Source of the DNA: Cricetomys ansorgei
Lineage: Eukaryota; Chordata; Mammalia; Rodentia; Nesomyidae
Reading direction: 5' to 3'
NCBI GenBank assembly: GCA_026225945.1
Contig: JAMJFZ010000320.1
Coordinates: 8,884,001 to 8,948,000, forward strand
DNA length: 64,000 nucleotides
The notes under the pieces are model-generated. The model was not told the DNA's origin. It ran no database searches and saw only the letters and a program-made list of their open reading frames with translations. This document shows positions 1-11,370 of this stretch, piece after piece (position 1 is the stretch's first letter; each line of letters opens with the position of its first letter). The position numbers and the translations under genes are program-made.

Positions 1-2060
1 CCTTTAAGGTGGACTGAAGTGCTTCATTTTTCTAGATTTTAGAGCAGTGCATCAAAGTCAGAATTATTGTGTCTTTTGAGGTTTGTCATAAGGTTATCCG
101 GATCTATGGCTTTATTTTAAGGGGATAGGAAAAGGATCTTGGGAATTCAATTTAGGTTTTTAATCAGTTGGTACAGTTCAACTTCCTGTCTCTTCTGTGT
201 CAAGATTGGCTGCTGTCCTTTTTCGTCTAAGATGAAACATGTTTAATGTAAGTATGAAATTGTGGTGCAAAGTTCTCTACAGCAGGCATTTATAGCCTTA
301 AAACATTGTTATTGACAAAATTCACATTGTTTTATCTTTTTACCTGATGCTATACTTGCTTCCTTCCCTTTTGGTCAGACTTTTCAATCAACATATACTC
401 TGCACGGACTGGTTAAAGAGATACCAATAAAAGCATAAAACCAGTATTTAAGGGGTAAATTGCATTGATATTAGACAGCACAGTTAGCATAGAGATTTTT
501 CTAAACGGAACACAGGTAGGAAAGGGATGTTGTTATCTTTTAATCCTTCCTCCAAGATCATTTCTTTTCTCATAAAAGAGAACAAAGATGTGCCAAATGT
601 GGATCGAACAGAGCACTTAGGGTATCAGGAGGGCAGAGTATTTGCTCCTTGCATCTCCTACATGAAGGAGCTCAGAAACTAAAGGAAACCAACTTCAAGA
701 TGAGCATAAGTCTCTGACCAGATTAAAAGAGTAACAGTTGAAAATGTCTGTTCATTAAGTTTGACAAGCCAAGTTTCTTTTCCTTCTTAGGGAAACAAAG
801 TGCTAAGTCTTAAGAAGGACTCACTTATTCTAGATGTACGAAACTGTAAGTTAAAGCAATGATATGCATTGCATGCGTGTATTCAAACACAGACATGCAC
901 ACGCCTGTACACACATACATACATGTATACATGCACACATGCTCATAGGTGCACTCTCCGCCAGACTTCTAAGTGATAGAGAAAAGACGATTAAACCTTC
1001 TGGACATATCAAGTATCAAATGCTTTTAACCCTCATTACAGTCTAGGAAGGTAGATTTCTTCTAAGATGCACCTGGAGGTTCACATCTCATCTGGGAAAG
1101 GCAGAGCTGCCTGACTCTGGAGTGCTAGGAACATGTTCAAGAGCACGCATTGCAGACATATCTGAGATTGGATTCCCTCTGCCAACTTGGCTGCTGTGTG
1201 GCTCCTCTTCTACAGGAGGCAGGTCCTGTAGAAGCAGCAAAGGCCAGAAGGCCGCTCTTTGAAGGGTGTTTCTTGATCTTGGATGAACATGTAACATCTA
1301 CAGGGAGGCTATTAAAATGTCTTTTTTGTTCTCCTTCTTGGCCTTGGATGTTTACAGCTGAAATGACCAGTGACTTGCTATGTATTCAACTTGACAGCCT
1401 TTAAGCCACAAAATTGGGAATTGAAGAAGCCAGAACTTTGCTTTCCTAGATGAGCAAACAGGTTGGAGGACTTAAGTGATGCCTCAAGATGACAGCTGGT
1501 GGTAGAGTTGCTAAGACCATGTCCTCTAGCAGTCAGGAAATATACTTTCCACTGTAGTAAATAGAATATACTCAGTATTCAATGCTGTATGTAATGTTGC
1601 TATTCATCTTGCTTTATGGTTATGCAGGCTTTAAAAAAAAAAAAACCCTTGGTGACCCCAAGTGGAAGAGAGTTTTCCATCTTTCCCTTATCAAACGGGC
1701 TTAGGCAGGCTCCCAGCCATGTCCCTATGGGTCATTGGAGGACCTAGGCTGTACGTGTTGATTCTAGCTCCCAGATGGTCCCACGTGGAGTCACCCCAGC
1801 AGAGAAGGAGTGACTAATATCCTAACAGGTGCACATCATCATGAAGAAGCGGGAGGAAAACAAGCTGTGTGAAAATGTTCTTCTACCTACGTCTGAAGGG
1901 AACACACAGGTACTATAAAAATAAACTAGAACAAATGAGGAAACTTGACTTTGTGTGTAAATAGAAGGAGCTTGTGATTTATGGGAAGTAGAGAGCCTGG
2001 CCAAATACCAAGAACACACGCTTGGGTGACAAGAAGTGACAGATGCAGGTCATATCTAGT
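1..2060. other. Unique non-coding sequence
   Basis: No gene or confident repeat seen. A short purine/pyrimidine alternating stretch with CA and CATA steps lies near 883-955, and a 12-13 A tract near 1632. All reading frames are under 90 codons and match no family I know. Confidence 0.6.
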
Positions 2061-2170
2061 CAGGAGGCCTGAGTGTCTCAGATCACCTTGGTGTTTAACT
2101 AGCTGTGTGTCTATGGGTTTGGGTCACTTGCCTTTCCTAGGACTTAGTTTTCTCCAAGGTGAGGGAGAAC
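2050..2170 (+). repeat. MIR SINE relic
   Basis: The stretch follows the order of a plus-strand MIR: a 'tagctgtgtg' core, then a 'gggtcacttgcctttccta' segment and a 'ttagttttctcc' segment, matching the family's conserved core (loses-to-caution 'ctgtgtgacc..gggcaagt..cctcagtttcctc' order). It is highly diverged, as expected for a mammal-wide SINE. Edges are approximate. Confidence 0.7.
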
Positions 2171-2199
2171 TGCTAAAGAACATGCTCTCTAAGTCTCTT

Positions 2200-3080
2200 T
2201 AGATTCAAAGCCAGGATTCTGCCTAGTCTTGATCTTGCATTATTTTCTGTGTGCTCATATTTTACGGTAAGCAGAAGGCCCCCATAGGTCTGTGTCTGAG
2301 GTGGTTCATTAGAAACCAGACTCAGCCCTACTTGCAACGTATTAGCGGAAGATAAGTCTTCAAAACGGTCTCTCATCAGGATAACTGGACCTCATAATTG
2401 TCATATTCCCAGGTTATGGGTATGGATAACTGTCATTTCATGAGTGGACCAAATGATCTTTATTGGGGTGTGAAATTGCTTTGGGGTGATTTGCTTAGTG
2501 GAGCTATTGTGAAAGATAAAAGATTTAGCAAATGCCTGTCCTGCCATGAGAACTCAGTGCTGTCCCTGGATCTGGAATGTTTTAAAAAGCTGAACACTGA
2601 AGTCCTTCTCCCTAGCCTCTGCAGTTATGGGGAGGGGGTAGAACATTTAGGAAGTGAAAGCTGAAGGGGGACCTTCAGGATTTCAGGGGTGCCTTTGAAA
2701 TTGTGGGGCCCTCGTATTGTCATCTCCCTTACCCAACTCGTAGTTTCCTATTCTGAAGTGAAGGACTTTCCTCCCCATATTCCCCACCCCCTCCCCACCC
2801 CAGTGTGCTGCCTCTTCACAAGCTCGAAAGCAAACGAGCTAACTGACCATGGGCCAAAACCCTCAGAGTCACTTGACGAAAGAAACCTTTCATCTTTATA
2901 TGCTGCTTAGCTTTGATATTTGTCGTTGTCATGGAAATCTGGCTGGCACAGTAATGTCACTATTCTAAGCGTCGTCAGCTGGGCAAGGTGGCCAAGTGTT
3001 GCCTTTAATGACACACTCTTTGCGACCTTTCATAGCCCTTAGGTCGTATTTCCTTGCGGTGCCAACCATGTTGCGTTTTA
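2200..3080. other. Unique non-coding sequence
   Basis: No gene or recognisable repeat. A C-rich run lies near 2771-2804. Frames of 67-88 codons here have no recognisable similarity. Confidence 0.55.
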
Positions 3081-3089
3081 AATACGTAG

Positions 3090-3590
3090 TGCGAAATGTG
3101 AATTGATCACATGACTTCCCCGTTCAAAACACTTCAGGGACTTCTTACTAACAGTAGAATATACTTGCATCGTTTCCCGTCTGCAGCCCAGTATCCTTCA
3201 TGCCATAAACCCCGAGAGCTTTTCTGTTTTCATATTCTGCCACCCACCCGTCCATCCTGAGTTCTGGAAACACAGCCCAAGTGTTGGGAGGAGCCGTTAC
3301 TCCTATCTGCATCTCTAGCTCTTTCTCTGAGTTATTTGGATGTATCCCCTCTCTGACCTTTGGCAGTTCAGATGTTACCACTCCTAGGAGCCTGGGTTGC
3401 TAGCCCCTCAGGTGCACATTGAATGCTCTCCGTTGTCATAGGAACGTCTTTCTCATGGATTGGCAAACTACCTCACCTCTCCTAAATTTGCCCATGAACT
3501 TGAGTCTAGGTCTTGTCCTCAGCATCCAGCTGAGTGTGAAGCACAATTTAGGTGCTCAACAAATGCTTGCTGAATTTAATACATGAGGAT
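3090..3590 (+). repeat. L2 LINE 3' relic
   Basis: Reads like the 3' part of a plus-strand L2. Near 3115-3160 it has the 'ccgttcaaaacacttcaggg' type segment, near 3355-3385 the 'gacctttggcagttcagatg' type segment, and near 3551-3580 the terminal 'aggtgctcaacaaatgcttg' motif that resembles the L2/MIR tail ('ggtgctcaataaatg'). Diverged, so exact edges and subfamily are not set. Confidence 0.6.
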
Positions 3591-3599
3591 TCGCAATTG

Positions 3600-5750
3600 C
3601 CAATGGTGATTCTACCAGCATCATTGCATACAGATCATGAAACAGTAGCTTCTAATCTCATAATAAGATGACACAAAATGAAGCCTGCAAGCAGGAGGTA
3701 TTAACAGGACAGACAGATTCCAAAACTGACGTGTGATCATTGTCAGTGTGGTTATTGTTAGTAGGTTTTACCCTTCAAAGCTTCGGGGTGGGGAACACAA
3801 TCCGTAGAGGCGTGCCCCTGTTCAATGGAGTTGATGCAGGGGGCGCGGCTCCTGTGAACGTGGCCTTGGTGCCCCATCACAAAGGGCACTGTGCACCTCG
3901 CTCTGCTCTGCGTCATTTGTCTGCTTAGGTCATTTTACTTCCTCTGCCAAGCTCTCCCTCAACTCTGAGTTTCCACCTGGCCTCAGGGGCTGTAATATAA
4001 TCTCTAGCGAGCGTACGGTGGTTTTCAACAGAACTTCATTTTGCAAGTCACAAAAGTGACCCTTAAAACACCACGAGGATAATGAAGACCTAAAGCAGCT
4101 ACCTCTGAAGTTGTAGTTAAGAGTCTTCCCTCCTCATTTCTGGTTATTTCCTCCTCTTTATTCCCGGCAGCGCTGCAATTCTACAGTCCTGGTCGCCAGC
4201 ACCAAATAGTAATTTATCATCTTTCTTGGCAGGCTTCCTGCTTCATCCTGCACCTGCCTTCTTGAAAGAAAACAAGACATCAGATACTTATTCAAATAAT
4301 GGAATAGCTGATCAACTGGGTCCCCACACAATAGAGAGTTATCCGTGCTAAAGGAACAACGTTTTCATGCTTTCTATGTGACATATGCATCCTTTCTCTT
4401 AAGATTTATGAACCCATAACTATTGGTATTGTTAATATAATCAAACCTCTACAGCCTCACTCCAAAGCTTAAACTTATTATCAATTGGATGCTGGAAGGG
4501 AGTCAATCAATTTCATAAATGCTTAAACACCTGCACTCTCTTTGACTCAGAGGGAAAAAAATCAATACCTAGCCCTCATTTTTTCTCGAAGTAGAATGCA
4601 ACCAAACATTGCTTACAAGTTGAGGGGAACGTGTAATTCGAGGAGCGATGCTTGGAGAGACTGTGAACTTAATCTTGAAGTTTTCAAGAAAGATTTATTC
4701 TTTCTCTCCCCTCCCCCCACGTTTATTCTAAATAAAAGAGTAGACCACCAAAGAAAAACAAAGCAGAAAAAGCAGGGTTTGCTGACCCTGCTTTTGATTA
4801 AATCCTTGCAAGTTGTGGAACATTTGTAGGATGGTTGATCATTCTGTGTTCACAACACACATATTGTTTACCTATTATCCAGGCCTGGCACTTGTCTATG
4901 GAGACAAACTTGTCTATGAGACAGGGTTCTTGCCTTCAGGATGGTCACAAACTCTTGGTAGAAGAACAGATCCTAACAACGTGCTCTAATAATTACAGAC
5001 ATAGGATGATTTCATTCCAAGTCAAAGGCGACAGAGAAAACGGGAAAGGAAGATATTTACTAGAGAAAAGGCAAGAGCGAACAGATTATTAGATGCCTAT
5101 TAGAAACAGGGCAGTGCTTTTGCCTCTGTGGTCATGGGTGATGTTTGCTGTACACTGAACTAGGAGTGTGCGTGCTGAGAGGTGTTTAATCCCTCCTTCT
5201 ATCATGTTGTCTCTTTGGTTATTCTGAAAAGGATGTGCTGAACTACAGCAAAGCAGATTCTACTGGAAGGACAACCGTGTATTTATTGTAAACAATTGAC
5301 ATTTAGCATTTGTTCTTTCTATTTTGAGTGTTATTTAAATAAAGAAACGGGAATACTCAGAGAGACTTAGTATCGCCTCCATCCTCTCTTTTCTCCTGAC
5401 TTCCTTCCCTATCCCTAGAGGGAACCTCTGTCCTGGACCATGTGTTTACTGACCTAACCCATTTGTTTCTAAGCTTATCACATTTGCTTACTCATTGGTT
5501 TTATCATGTGTAAAATTATGCCATTAGAATTAGCCATCCTTTCTATCCTTTGAGGCTTTTCAAAGCATCAAAATACTTGTGTGAAATTCTTTTCAATTTG
5601 TAAATTACTATGGAGATGTTATCTGTTATTATTTTATTATTAATTTTGATTGTATTTATAAACAACTTTGGCAGGTTGTATGTATTTATGATTTACATAG
5701 ATTCATATGTGTAGACATAATTTGCATAAATTAACATATATAATGTATAT
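3600..5750. other. Unique non-coding sequence
   Basis: No gene or confident repeat. A small GC-richer patch with several CpGs lies near 3805-3910. Frames of 62-95 codons are not supported as genes. Confidence 0.55.
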
Positions 5751-5752
5751 GT

Positions 5753-5772
5753 ATAGATAGATAGATAGATAT
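5753..5772. repeat. (TAGA)n microsatellite
   Basis: Short tetranucleotide tract of about five units, just outside the left end of the Tigger-like element. Confidence 0.9.
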
Positions 5773-5791
5773 GTACATACACATAGGTATA

Positions 5792-6539
5792 CAGTGAGTC
5801 CTTCATATGCTTGGACCCCATATCTGTGGATTGAACAAGTAGAATTTTGGAAAAACATAATATTGTGCCATACGTGTAGACATATTTTCTCTTGTCATTA
5901 TTCCCTAGACAATACAACTATTTACACAGTCTTTGCGTTAGATAGCATTCATAATGTAGACATGACCCCCTACAAACTTCCATTGCTGGCCTTGCCTCTT
6001 TCTGTGCCTATATGGCTCCTATAAATATGGCGACTGTTCTTAAGACCTGCTGGACTTTCTGCAAGAAGTGCTGCAAGCACCAGCTTCACAAAGTGAAAAA
6101 GTGTAAGAAAGGCAAGAATTCTTAGTCTGGCCAGGGAAAGAAGAGTTATGACAGGAAGTTATGGTGGGCAGACTAAGCCCATTTTCCTGCAAAAAAGGCT
6201 AAAACTACAGCGAAGGTTATGCTGGGGCTTGAGTGTGCTGAGCCCAACCGCACACCAAAGGGAAAGCTGCCCAGTAAGAGACAGAGATGTGAGCATTCTG
6301 AACTAGGAGACAGCAAGAAGAGAAAGGGCCAAGCAACCCAGCTCTAAGCTGATTTTGCTATGAAGACAATAGAATAATGAGCTTTCACCCACCTTAAAAA
6401 CTTGAGACACCATGTAAAGCATGTGGCAAGCTTTCCAGAGTACTGCGCTATTTCACCAAAAAGGCTTGAGAATTTGGAGTGTTCAGCGTCCCCTTAGGGG
6501 TCCTGAGACATGTTTCCCGATGATACAGAGGGAAGACTG
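5792..6539. mobile_element. Tigger-like DNA transposon, split by a retrocopy
   Basis: A pogo/Tc1-mariner type, non-autonomous element. The left terminus begins CAGTGAGTCC at 5792 and the right terminus ends GGGAAGACTG at 6539, an imperfect inverted pair. Both ends abut TA (5790-5791 and 6540-6541), the expected target-site duplication. Left-half landmarks include a 'tctgtggattgaacaa' segment near 5823 and a 'cttgtcattattccctag' segment near 5891, both characteristic of Tigger-type internal-deletion elements. The right half resumes near 6461 with a 'cttgagaatttggag' segment and a 'ggggtcctgag' segment. The roughly 400-500 bp between belongs to the RPL36A retrocopy and its flanks. Family-level naming (which Tigger) is not attempted. 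Confidence 0.75.
6027..6347 (+). pseudogene. Processed pseudogene of ribosomal protein L36a (eL42)
   Basis: The functional parent encodes a 106-residue protein of the large ribosomal subunit. This copy spans 321 bases from an ATG at 6027 to a TAA at 6345, the same total length as the parent coding region, and has no introns, so it is a retrocopy. Recognisable translated landmarks are the N-terminal 'TFCKKC.KH' zinc-ribbon half (around 6054-6080), 'YDRK' near 6147, and the C-terminal 'KKRKGQ' near 6315-6335. It is dead: an in-frame TAG sits at 6123-6125 (codon 33), a deletion after about 6158 shifts frame, and many residues are changed. After the stop, 'gctatgaagacaatagaata' (6359-6378) matches the parent 3' UTR with a degraded poly(A) signal. 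No poly(A) tail or clear target duplication is visible. It sits inside a Tigger-like element, so it is younger than that element. Confidence 0.92.
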
Positions 6540-6721
6540 TATGTATAATGTATGTTTATAGATATGTGTGTATGTGTGCACATGAATGCATTCACACATA
6601 TGTGCTACTTCTGATTTTTTTCTCAGTATTTTGCTGTGACATCTATCCACTGGAGTCTATGTCCAAGGAAGAGCGTCTGGCCTGCATTAAGTACTTTATC
6701 AATTCAATCCATACTTTAATC

Positions 6722-6811
6722 TTTTTAGACAAAGTTTCACTATAACCTCAGAGCTCCACCCCTCTCTGTCTCCTGAGTGCTGGGATTAAATGTATGTGCT
6801 ACCATACCTGG
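6722..6811 (-). repeat. B1 SINE, internally deleted
   Basis: Minus-strand B1: 'tttttagacaaagtttcact' at the poly(A)-side end and 'gagtgctgggattaaa' plus 'tgctaccatacctgg' at the 5' side. The middle third of a normal ~140-bp B1 is absent. Confidence 0.85.
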
Positions 6812-6819
6812 GTCAATCC

Positions 6820-9230
6820 ATACTCTCTGAGTGGTAGGATCTTTTTCATTAGCCACCGTAAGGTCAATGTCTGCTTTCACAGCTGCTGGTCCCTCAGAAG
6901 CTGGCAGAACCCTGGTGAATGACAAATGTTTGTCTATTTGACTTGAGTGGAAGACAGCTTTCCTGGAGTCGATGTCTTCATACACAAGGCCAGGGGGCAG
7001 GTGAGATGTGAAGCTTGGATGAGCTCTGAGGCTGAGGAGTACAGTTGGCTTGAGCAGGTAAGTGTCTCCGCAACCAGGCTCCCACTGCTTCTGGATTCAG
7101 AGGTGTTTGTAATTAGCATACACCCTTCTAGCAGTTATGCTTTCTTTGCAGTTAAGTTGTGAAGCAAAATGGTTGCCAGGGTTAGGATAATGGCTGTCTG
7201 ACCTTTCTTGGAATTCTCCCCAGACACCCTCCAAGGCTATTTTTCTACTTTTTACACCTGGTGTGCTGTTTAATAGTATGACACCTGGTGACTGGAATTT
7301 TTTAGCTCTCCACCTGCTCACAAAATATGTTATTTATTTTGTCTAAAAATAATCTACCTTTTTTTAAAGGTGTAGAACAGAAAGGAACCCAATTAAAAAG
7401 TTTAAATAGTCAAATTAAGCAAGAAACATCCAAGGTTAGCCTGGTCACCATCTGCCTGTTTTTTTTTTTTTTTTTTTTTTGGCTTTGTGCATCTTCAGAT
7501 CTTGGATGAACATGAATGACAAGTTCTTGTTTTTGTACACTACCAAATTAACATTCTTTGATTTGCCCCGGCCATGTCTTCAGAATTTGAAAGCCACAGA
7601 GGATACAAAGATAGCTACTTCAACCATCAAAAGAAAAGCTTTGGTAACGTGCTGATCAGATCAGGCTAACCTCATAGATCGTCCCCAGTGTTGATGTTTC
7701 TGGTAATACAGTGCTCAGTACACATTCCATCAGTGATAGCCACTAGCCAGGCCGTCCAGGCTGGCCCCTTGCATAAAGATACACGTGGATGCAACCAATC
7801 TTGCAGAGTTTGCTTTATGTAACTTTCGCTTCCATTTTAGTTATCTGACTTTCAGAATGTTAATGGCATTTACAAATAAAGATGTATTTCTTTTTTCTGA
7901 TTAGTTATCAAGATTTGATACTACAGAGATCATTGGTATACCCTTTATTTAATGTTTTTGGAAACATTTGTCATGGTTAATAAAAAGAAAGCATATGGCC
8001 TGTTCTTCAGAGGTATAACTCCTGCATCAGATGACATTCATAAACCTATCTGAGCAAAGATCACAGTCATTGCTTTCTAAGTTCTCATGGTCAGTTACAC
8101 TGTGAGGAGGGTCTTCCCACAACAGGACAATGAAAAGGTATCTTTTGAAGATGAATGTGAAAGGTAATCTTGACTGACAGAGTGGTAAGGGAAAATACTC
8201 AGGCAGAGTTGTTGTAGCTCTACATGTCCCACATAGGCCAAAGCAAGCCACACAGACTGAAGGACTTTCCAAAGCAGAGATGGGCCCTGGGCATGGACTG
8301 TGTTTTCTGGATCAGACACTGGTGCCTGCTCTCCTCTCTCCTTGACATTCCCCAGATCCTCCCCTGGTAAGTCTCAGCTTCTACACACCCTTGAAACAAA
8401 TCTGATCATATCATTAGGTTTTGCATCTTGGCTTTGTCACCTCGTAATGACATTAGTGCTAACTACCCTTCCTACCCCTTGGAGCATTTTTGAGCATCAT
8501 AAGATATTGGTTGTGAAGCTATTTTATTAATTTTAAGTCATTATTGAAATAATTTATTATATTATATAATTCTTATTCTATTACAGTGAAATAGAATCGA
8601 AACATGTAAAGTTGCCAACCTGCCATTTCAGCAGAGGGTAATCGCCTAAGGGACATGAGGAGTAAAGGTTATTAATGTATTTCTATCACTTAGCATAGTA
8701 GCTGGACACACACAAGGCAATGGCGGAGAGAAACCAAACATTGTGAAGAATGTGTATGGTCTGGATGAGTTGAAAAATCATGTGTTGCAGTTGCAGTCAC
8801 AATAAGCCATTATTCAGAGACGGGGACTTCGGCGTGTAATTTGGTCATAAGGAAGTGGCTCTTACTACCTTTGTAAAAGAGACAGAAAATAATCAACCTT
8901 TTTCTACTATGTGAGGTCACAGCGAGAAGGTGGCGGTCTACAATGCAGAAAGGGCATTCATCAGGATGTGAATGCACTCTTTCCATGATCTTGGACTTCC
9001 ATCTTCCATAACTGAAAGAAAAGAATTCCATCAGTTATAAGCTGTCAGTCTATAGCGCTTTGCTATAGTAATGCCAACTAAGCTAGAATGAGTGACCATC
9101 TTTCAGGAAACCATCTACAGCTCAGAGCATGGATAACTTAGCATCATAGGCAGCTAAGGCAGAGGAGGGAAAATTAGGAGAGATGAAAGGATTGTCCACC
9201 CATATGTAAGTTTCATGTGAATCAAATGCG
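6820..9230. other. Unique non-coding sequence
   Basis: No gene recognised. A pure 22-base T tract lies at 7459-7480 with no SINE body next to it. Frames of 60-81 codons have no recognisable domain. Confidence 0.55.
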
Positions 9231-9294
9231 CTTTTATTTTGAATTTAATTTTAATTTTGAAGTTAAACATTACAATTTTTATTTTTTTTATTTT

Positions 9295-9486
9295 CATCAG
9301 TTTTCTATTTATTATAGATATCTATCTATATAGATAGATATAGATCCATCTATCATGTATCCATCTGTCATCTATTAATCACCTCCAGAAAGACAGAACC
9401 AGGATTCTATTTATTTACTTTTATCACTTTTCTATTTATTTTTTACTTTCATCAGTTTTCTATTTATTATAGCTAGTTTATCTATC

Positions 9487-9535
<49 letters not shown>

Positions 9536-9578
9536 CCTACTTATCTATCTAGATATATATCTCTATCATCTATCTATC

Positions 9579-9623
<45 letters not shown>

Positions 9624-9740
9624 CCTACTTATCTATCTATCTAGATATATATCTCTATCATCTATCTAACATCTATCTATCTATCTATCTATCTACCTAT
9701 CTATCTATCTCTATTAATAACCTCCAGAAAGACAGAACCA
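9295..9740. repeat. Duplicated (ATCT)n tetranucleotide locus
   Basis: Two copies of one module flank or contain tetranucleotide tracts. Module starts 'catcagttttctatttatta' lie at 9295 and 9450; module ends 'acctccagaaagacagaacc' lie at 9381 and 9720. Copy one is about 107 bp; copy two is about 291 bp because its ATCT tract expanded. Within copy two, a 'ctacctacttatctatct' block and an 'agatatatatctctatca' block recur about 88 bp apart (9533 and 9621). Confidence 0.88.
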
Positions 9741-10262
9741 ATATAGATAGATAGATAGATAGATAGATAGACAGATAGATAGGTAAAGGAAGATATGTTT
9801 ATTTTGGCAACTAGTCCCTGGAAATTACACAATGGGTCATCTTCAAGTTGGTGACCAGGAAGCCCACACTGTGCCTGTCTAAGTCCTACAGCCTCAGAAC
9901 CATGGAGGCCAATGATGTGGCTCTCAGTCCAAGGCTAAAGGCCCAAGAATCCTGGAAAGGGAGCATGCTGGTATAAATTTTAGAATCACAGGGCCAGACT
10001 CCTCTTTATGTCTCTGAGGGCAGGAGAGAAAAATATGATATAGCTCCATGTGAGATCCAAATCTGTCTTCTGTGACTATTTATCCTTTCTGGGGTTCTTA
10101 TCCATTATGTGGTGCCCACTCATGTTGAGAATCCATCCTTTCCACTCAGTCCACTGGCTTCACCTTCTTTGGAAACACCTTCATGGGTATTCCCAGACAT
10201 AATGTTTTATCAGCTATTTAGCTACCACTTAACCTAGTAGCATTGACCCACAAAATTTACCT
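9720..10262 (-). mobile_element. ERVL-like solo LTR (MLT2-type), diverged
   Basis: The 'cctccagaaagacagaacca' end followed by a (TAGA)n tract and 'atgtttattttggca', then 'ggaaacaccttcatgggtat', 'tcccagacataatgttttat' and 'gacccacaaaatttacct' follow the reverse-complement order of a common mammalian LTR-like repeat that ends in GGTTCTGT..CTGGAGA. I assign it to ERVL/MLT2-type with moderate confidence because the family name is from memory of the pattern and was not searched. Confidence 0.5.
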
Positions 10263-10394
10263 TACCTACAAATTTGGGTCTTTCATCTAAGTACTCAAGC
10301 TAAAAGATAAAATAACACAGAAAGTTGAGGATTTTTGGTGAGGAAATATGGGTTGAAGGAATTTATTATCAATGCTGATTTGAAACTGTAGCAC

Positions 10395-10665
10395 GGTATT
10401 AAAATTACTAATGACTTGTTGCTCTACCCACAGATCAGTGTACTTCTCAACCTTCATCAGAGAAGATGGCAGTTAATACTTAAGAGTAGTTGATTAACAC
10501 AAATTAAATTTTATGGGTATCAAACAAAAGAAAAAAATAGAACCTGAAGTCGGGTAGGTGATGAGGTACGGGTAGATATGGAAGGAGTTAGGGGGTGGGA
10601 GAGTGAATATGATCAAAACACATGGTATTAAATTCTCAATTAATTAATTAAAACATCATTTAAAA
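10395..10665 (+). mobile_element. Rodent L1 3' end (truncated)
   Basis: Starts with 3' UTR landmarks 'cccacagatcagtgtacttc' (10429) and 'cttcatcagagaag' (10452), then jumps by internal deletion to the terminal part 'atatggaaggagttaggggg' (10578) and 'gaatatgatcaaaacacatg' (10606), ending in an A/T-rich tail. This is the order of an old rodent L1 (Lx-like) 3' UTR. Confidence 0.8.
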
Positions 10666-10729
10666 TTCATTAGTCAAATGTAGCCAAACTACCCTAAAAA
10701 TATTCATGTTTATACACACTGGTGATGCT

Positions 10730-11370
10730 CTTAGCCTTAGGAAGAGACACATCTTTTTACAATGGGCCACTGCCATTGCTACTGTAAAAAGGTCCGTGTG
10801 ATGAGAATAAATGACTAGTAAGTGTTCAGCCCTAAGTGCGACAACAATGTCAATGCTATCCCCACCCCAAGGCCCGGGAAATATTATGAAAGAGAGGGAA
10901 GAAAGAATGTAAGAGCTGGAGAACAGAGAGGAGTACGACTACACTCTGTTTCCCGTATATCACCTGGCTGTTACAATCATGAACACCTAGCAGCTGTGGA
11001 TACCTGTGCATGATTGGGTCCTCCACAATTCTATCATGGATCAGTGAGGGGGGTCAGAGGCCCTACCCTTCCTGAGGAGCCACTGGTATTTAATTGCTGC
11101 CAGTGTGATTTTCTTCAGGGGTGGAGCCCTTGGAAAGCTGTCCATGATATAGTAATAACCTTACCCATACTCACAAAAATATTCTTTGATTTGTTTTTAC
11201 TTCAGTGGGTCAAAAACAACAAAAAAGACATGAAAATAGGAGGTAAACTGGTTAGAAAGTGGAAATGGGTCATCAGGAGTGAGAGGGGAAGAAAGGAGGG
11301 TAATGACCAGTGAATATGATCATAATACATTATTTATATGTATGAAATTGTCAACAGAAATCATGTTAAA
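10730..11370 (+). mobile_element. Rodent L1 3' UTR (second copy)
   Basis: Long match in order to a rodent L1 3' UTR: 'gagaataaatgactagtaag' (10803), 'gaatgtaagagctggagaac' (10904), 'cctgaggagccactggtatt' (11071), 'ttcttcaggggtggagccct' (11112), then 'aaaaaagacatgaaaatagg' (11222) and the terminal 'gaatatgatcataatacatt' (11312). No ORF2 portion is retained. It lies directly downstream of another same-strand L1 3' end. Confidence 0.88.

Noticed and set aside
3740..3928. Small GC-richer frame that could be an exon
   Set aside because: No splice sites, domain or similarity could be supported.
4542..5092. Two adjacent plus-strand frames of 95 and 85 codons
   Set aside because: No domain, biased composition or linking splice signal; chance frames in unique DNA.
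9295..9740. Possible CRISPR-like array from regularly spaced blocks
   Set aside because: Spacers are themselves tetranucleotide repeats, and the setting is a rodent genome.
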